The translations under genes and the position numbers were made by a program. Positions 60,874 to 64,000 of a stretch of DNA of 64,000 nucleotides are shown here, piece by piece. The stretch is from Ruminococcus flavefaciens. Its GTDB lineage: Bacteria > Bacillota > Clostridia > Oscillospirales > Ruminococcaceae. Location of the stretch: NCBI RefSeq assembly GCF_900108555.1, contig NZ_FNWV01000002.1, positions 172,693 to 236,692 of the forward strand, written 5' to 3'. The notes beneath the pieces were generated by a model. It was not told where the DNA came from and ran no database searches. It worked only from the letters and a program-made list of their open reading frames with translations. The first letter of the stretch is position 1. Every line of letters starts with the position of its first letter.

Positions 60874-62292
60874 TCAGCGTTTTCGCTCAGGGTATTTTTT
60901 ATAGAATTCTTCCTTGTCTGCGTACATATTAGCGTCCGCAGTCTGCAAGGCTTTTCTGATATTTCCCACAGTTTCGTAGCTCCAGCCTGCGGCGAAGCAA
61001 ACTGTATCGGGTGCTGAAGTATCAGCTTTGAACCGTTCCACCTTCTTTGTGAATTTATCTTTGTCGGGTTCCAATGCAAGGACCATGAATTCATCGCCGC
61101 CTGCGCGATAGATCTCATATTCGGGAAAATGCTTCTGTAAGGTCAGGGCGGCATCTTTCAGCAGCAGATCGCCTGCGAAGTGTCCGTCGTTGTCGTTGAT
61201 CTGTTTAAGACCGTTGAGGTCAGCGAATACAATGCCTAAAGGCTCATCTGAATTTGAACTGTCTGCAATGAAGCTGTCAATACGGTTGTTCATGGCGTTT
61301 CTGTTCTTGACACCCGTGAGAACGTCCTGAGAGCTCAGTATTTCCAAGCGGCTGAAAAGCTGGTGGCTTGCAAGCTCAGATGCGAGGAAATAGGTGGTGA
61401 GCTCAAGAGTCTCTTTTATCTTCATTGCCTGATCCAGATTAAAATTGGAAGCCCAGATGAAACCGAGGATATCATTGCGATATCTGAGAGGGAAAAGAAT
61501 GACATTGTCAATTCCCGATTGCTTTATGGAGCTGTACCATACAGGGTTCCTTTTTTGCAGATTTTCCCAGTCCTGCTTGTCTTTGACGAAAGCGCAGGTG
61601 CTTCCTGCGATAGTTTCGTGCCATGTGTCCACAACGGCAAAAAAATCGTCATCGACATATTTATCCAGCAAGGTAAGCTTGCTGTTTTCACTTAGAGCCT
61701 CGCAAAGTATCGAACACTTGCGCTGATTGAAATCAGTTGAGAGGATGCAGCAGTGTTCGGCGTTGCAGACTCTGCGTATATCAGAGATTATATCATTTAA
61801 AGCAACTGTGAAACTGTTCGCACCGCGGAGCTTCATACATATTTGTAATACATTAGAAGCGATATCGGGAGCGATGTTCGTCATGAGCGAGTAATCGGGA
61901 ACTTCCGAAAAGCTCTGCACATAAGCGCAGTAGCCGATATTCGGCTTGTCGGACTGTAGCGGTATAGCCGTCAGATGTATCCATATAGGCATACGCTCGG
62001 GACGGATATAGGTGTGCAGTGTTTCGCCGAGTATAGCACTTCGGTAGCAGAATTCCTCAAAATTCTTATCCTTGGGGATATAGTGTTCGTAAGGCAGATC
62101 GGGAGCAAACTCAGTGTTGTGCATTGCTTTCTCACCGATCTTTTCACGGTTTTCCTCAGTTATCTTGAAGAATATCTTGTTACCCGTAACAAGTCTTATA
62201 TTTCCGTAAGTCCCGTCAGGGAAAGCCTCAACGGAAAAAACACTCGCCATTGCTTTTATATGCTCCGAGAATGAGTGGAAGCCTAAATTCAT
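60874..62292 (-). CDS. Diguanylate cyclase (PAS/GAF-GGDEF)
   Basis: About 472 residues. The N-terminal ~160 residues look like a PAS-type sensor (SEHIKAMASVFSVEAFPDG, MPIWIHLTAIPLQ), residues about 165-310 are GAF-like (VCNAEHCCILSTDF, GIDNVILFPLRYRNDILGF), and the last 160 form the GGDEF domain with DVLTGVKNRNAMN, FADLNGLKQINDNDGH and the intact active site YRAGGDEFMVLAL. It should make c-di-GMP from two GTP in the cytosol. Start ATG 62292 follows GGGGGGATATTT. Between two xylanase genes, so it may link fibre sensing to surface behaviour. Confidence 0.92.
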   Translation of the reverse strand: MNLGFHSFSEHIKAMASVFSVEAFPDGTYGNIRLVTGNKIFFKITEENREKIGEKAMHNTEFAPDLPYEHYIPKDKNFEEFCYRSAILGETLHTYIRPERMPIWIHLTAIPLQSDKPNIGYCAYVQSFSEVPDYSLMTNIAPDIASNVLQICMKLRGANSFTVALNDIISDIRRVCNAEHCCILSTDFNQRKCSILCEALSENSKLTLLDKYVDDDFFAVVDTWHETIAGSTCAFVKDKQDWENLQKRNPVWYSSIKQSGIDNVILFPLRYRNDILGFIWASNFNLDQAMKIKETLELTTYFLASELASHQLFSRLEILSSQDVLTGVKNRNAMNNRIDSFIADSSNSDEPLGIVFADLNGLKQINDNDGHFAGDLLLKDAALTLQKHFPEYEIYRAGGDEFMVLALEPDKDKFTKKVERFKADTSAPDTVCFAAGWSYETVGNIRKALQTADANMYADKEEFYKKYPERKR

Positions 62293-62356
62293 AAATATCC
62301 CCCCCTGAAGCTGCAACAGCTTAATAATATTATAAATGCATCATCAGATATCGTCT

Positions 62357-62390
62357 AACCAATAATTGCTATCGTAAGTTAAAAATTGCT
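62357..62390 (-). promoter_or_regulatory. Paired AGCAATTTTTAAC-like motifs in the GGDEF leader
   Basis: Minus strand AGCAATTTTTAACTTACG and TAGCAATTATTGGTTAG, cores 20 bp apart, downstream of the predicted promoter, therefore within the leader RNA. Confidence 0.6.
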
Positions 62391-62479
62391 ATTTTTTATG
62401 ACCCTATAGTAAATTATATATAGCTCAAAACAATTTATATAAAAAAATCTTATATACGAATATATTTTTGTATGATATA

Positions 62480-62508
62480 ATTATAGCACAAGAATATGTC
62501 TAAGTCAA
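62480..62508 (-). promoter_or_regulatory. Promoter of the GGDEF gene
   Basis: Minus strand TTGACT (62508-62503), 17-bp spacer, TATAAT (62485-62480). The leader would be about 180 nt. Confidence 0.8.
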
Positions 62509-62985
62509 TCGCAGGGACAGAGGTAAAAAAAGTCGGATATTGACGAATTATATGGCTTTAACGCAGCGATTTTTGAATAATTGTCAAAACCCACTAAAAC
62601 GGTGCTATCAACTCTTGATTTATGTACAAAAATGCCAATAGGCGTTTTCTACGAATTTTTTGCTTTTGGTTTGTGCATTGTGCGAAGCGTTTTTGAGCTT
62701 GTGACAAAGGTGTTGTTTGTGTGAAAACCATGTGAAAACAGAAACGTACGAAAAAAATAATACTTTGCGGAAATTTTTGTATAAACTGCGCGGTAGTTTC
62801 TATCTCTAAAAACAGGCTATAAAACATTGTCATAGTAAAATTCCTACGTTAAAAGATGAAAAAGCCATTATGTTTTGTTTTTTTTAAGTATTTTTTTACT
62901 TCTTGTAAAACAGCTTCTTTTGGTTAACTATTGTAAGTAGATACGTTGTTTCGGGCTTATTATAGCCGCTAATTTGGAAAGCTGT
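62509..62985. other. Non-coding spacer between GGDEF and the second xylanase
   Basis: About 480 bases of AT-rich DNA. I see no gene with a ribosome site, and no clear hairpin terminator. It probably contains regulatory sequence for the divergent genes. Confidence 0.5.
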
Positions 62986-62986
62986 A

Positions 62987-63005
62987 ATAGCAATTTTTGA
63001 CCAGT
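62987..63005 (+). promoter_or_regulatory. AGCAATTTTTGACC motif before the second xylanase
   Basis: ATAGCAATTTTTGACCAG, 26 bp upstream of the -35 box of the second GH11 gene, in the direction of transcription. Confidence 0.6.
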
Positions 63006-63030
63006 TTGAACTATGAGGGCAAAAAACGAC

Positions 63031-63060
63031 TTGTAATTTGTATTGTCGGGAATATATAAT
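63031..63060 (+). promoter_or_regulatory. Promoter of the second xylanase gene
   Basis: TTGTAA (63031-63036), 18-bp spacer, TATAAT (63055-63060), leader of about 83 nt. Confidence 0.7.
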
Positions 63061-63149
63061 TATGACATAAAGAAAGCACCTACTCAGGGAAATTACTTAA
63101 TTCTGAAATTACTTATTATTTTTGTAAAAAAACAAAGGAGTGATTAAGA

Positions 63150-64000
63150 ATGAAGCTTACAAAACTCAAGAAGATCATTAGCGCAGGCGCATCTGCAATG
63201 ATGATCGCAGCAAGTATGCCGGCTGTAGCTTCAGCTGCTGACGCACAGCAGAGAGGTAATATCGGCGGCTACGACTACGAGATGTGGAACCAGAACGGAC
63301 AGGGACAGGCTTCTATGAATCCCGGTGCAGGTTCATTTACTTGTTCATGGAGCAATATCGAAAACTTCCTTGCTCGTATGGGTAAGAATTACGACAGCCA
63401 GAAGAAGAACTACAAGGCTTTCGGAAATATCGTTCTTACATACGACGTTGAGTACACACCAAGAGGAAATTCTTATATGTGCGTTTACGGCTGGACAAGA
63501 AATCCTCTTATGGAATACTACATCGTTGAAGGTTGGGGCGACTGGAGACCACCCGGAAATGATGGCGAGAACAAGGGTACTGTAACCCTTAACGGAAATA
63601 CTTATGATATTCGTAAGTCAATGCGTTACAACCAGCCATCACTTGACGGTACAGCAACATTCCCGCAGTACTGGAGTGTTCGTACACAGAGTGGTTCAGC
63701 TAACAATCAGACAAACTACATGAAGGGTACTATAGATGTATCAAAGCACTTCGAGGCTTGGGAAAAGGCTGGTCTCGATATGTCAGGTACACTTTACGAA
63801 GTATCTCTTAACATTGAAGGTTACAGATCAAACGGTTCTGCTAACGTAAAGAGCGTTACTGTAACTGAAGGTGCAGGCGGCGGTGGCGGCCAGCAGCAGA
63901 GCAACGACTGGGGCGGACAGCAGCAGAACAATGACTGGAACAACTGGGGACAGCAGAACCAGAACAACGACTGGAACAACTGGGGACAGCAGAACCAGAA
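63150..64000 (+). CDS. GH11 xylanase with Q/N/W-rich linker, cut by right edge
   Basis: Open frame of about 283 codons to the window end. Signal peptide MKLTKLKKIISAGASAMMIA. The GH11 domain is nearly identical to that of the gene at 57414-60092, with the same catalytic Glu motifs (MEYYIVEGWGDWRP, SLNIEGYRSNG); the visible substitutions in the mature part are few (for example RTQSGS for RTTSGS). After GAGGG the linker differs: GGQQQSNDWGGQQQNNDWNN. The downstream domain is outside the window. AAAGGAGTGATTAAGA precedes the ATG. Confidence 0.95.
   Translation, partial: MKLTKLKKIISAGASAMMIAASMPAVASAADAQQRGNIGGYDYEMWNQNGQGQASMNPGAGSFTCSWSNIENFLARMGKNYDSQKKNYKAFGNIVLTYDVEYTPRGNSYMCVYGWTRNPLMEYYIVEGWGDWRPPGNDGENKGTVTLNGNTYDIRKSMRYNQPSLDGTATFPQYWSVRTQSGSANNQTNYMKGTIDVSKHFEAWEKAGLDMSGTLYEVSLNIEGYRSNGSANVKSVTVTEGAGGGGGQQQSNDWGGQQQNNDWNNWGQQNQNNDWNNWGQQNQ

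Noticed and set aside
62594..62833. 79-codon minus-strand frame between GGDEF and the second xylanase
   Set aside because: No ribosome site, and AT-rich sequence with Phe/Gln runs like chance translation.
63061..63149. c-di-GMP riboswitch in the second xylanase leader
   Set aside because: The leader is short and lacks the conserved GEMM bases.

Overview
The window looks like chromosomal DNA of a fibre-degrading rumen or gut Ruminococcus, closest in style to R. flavefaciens. The evidence is two cellulosome-style dockerin proteins plus a GH9 cellulase ending in an atypical dockerin, GH11 xylanases with Asn/Gln/Trp-rich linkers, a SCIFF peptide with its radical-SAM maturase, a class III fructose-bisphosphatase, and many strong TTGACA/17/TATAAT promoters. 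There are three tRNA genes, no rRNA and no CRISPR array. Genus assignment is inference from gene content.

Layout. 1-2055: a minus-strand operon of 1-phosphofructokinase and class III FBPase (cut by the left edge). 2129-25712: a 23.5 kb polysaccharide biosynthesis island bounded by a 27-bp perfect direct repeat. One copy is the 3' end of tRNA-Leu(GAG) at 25690-25774; the other is an orphan tRNA 3' end at 2129-2155. This is the architecture of an element integrated in a tRNA gene, but no integrase is visible. The island carries a Wzy/ligase-like membrane protein, about eight glycosyltransferases, GDP-mannose supply genes (sugar mutase, manC, manA), a broken gmd, an RMD-like reductase, a broken EpsG-like polymerase, a Wzx-type flippase, a pyruvyltransferase, an SDR and a broken second glmS. 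Base composition and codon use change several times along it, so it is a mosaic. At least six loci in it are broken, two of them at poly-A tracts.

25.8-34 kb: tRNA-Thr, the initiating undecaprenyl-phosphate sugar transferase (outside the island, opposite strand), a GH9 cellulase, a cation-diffusion-facilitator transporter, and a large LacI-like/GGDEF-like/AraC fusion regulator overlapping a zinc-ribbon gene. 34.3-45.3 kb: a candidate structured RNA, an ABC-F ATPase, a dockerin-SGNH hydrolase, the scfA/scfB pair, an AraC regulator, an M15 peptidase with a long leader, a peptide-binding lipoprotein and a secreted protein with an internal dockerin. 45.4-54.8 kb: mostly housekeeping on the minus strand (folC, pyk, uvrD/pcrA-type helicase, SDR, Dabb, GNAT, DUF genes). 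55.2-57.1 kb: a von Willebrand lipoprotein and tRNA-Gln.

57.4-64 kb: a xylan-degradation locus. Two divergent GH11 xylanase genes with almost identical catalytic domains flank a GGDEF diguanylate cyclase gene. The complete copy joins GH11 through a very long Asn/Trp/Gln repeat linker to a CE1-type esterase. A recurring AGCAATTTTTGAC-like motif lies before both xylanases, the GGDEF gene and the M15 peptidase gene, always oriented with transcription. This shared motif and the tRNA-bounded island are the two observations most worth testing.
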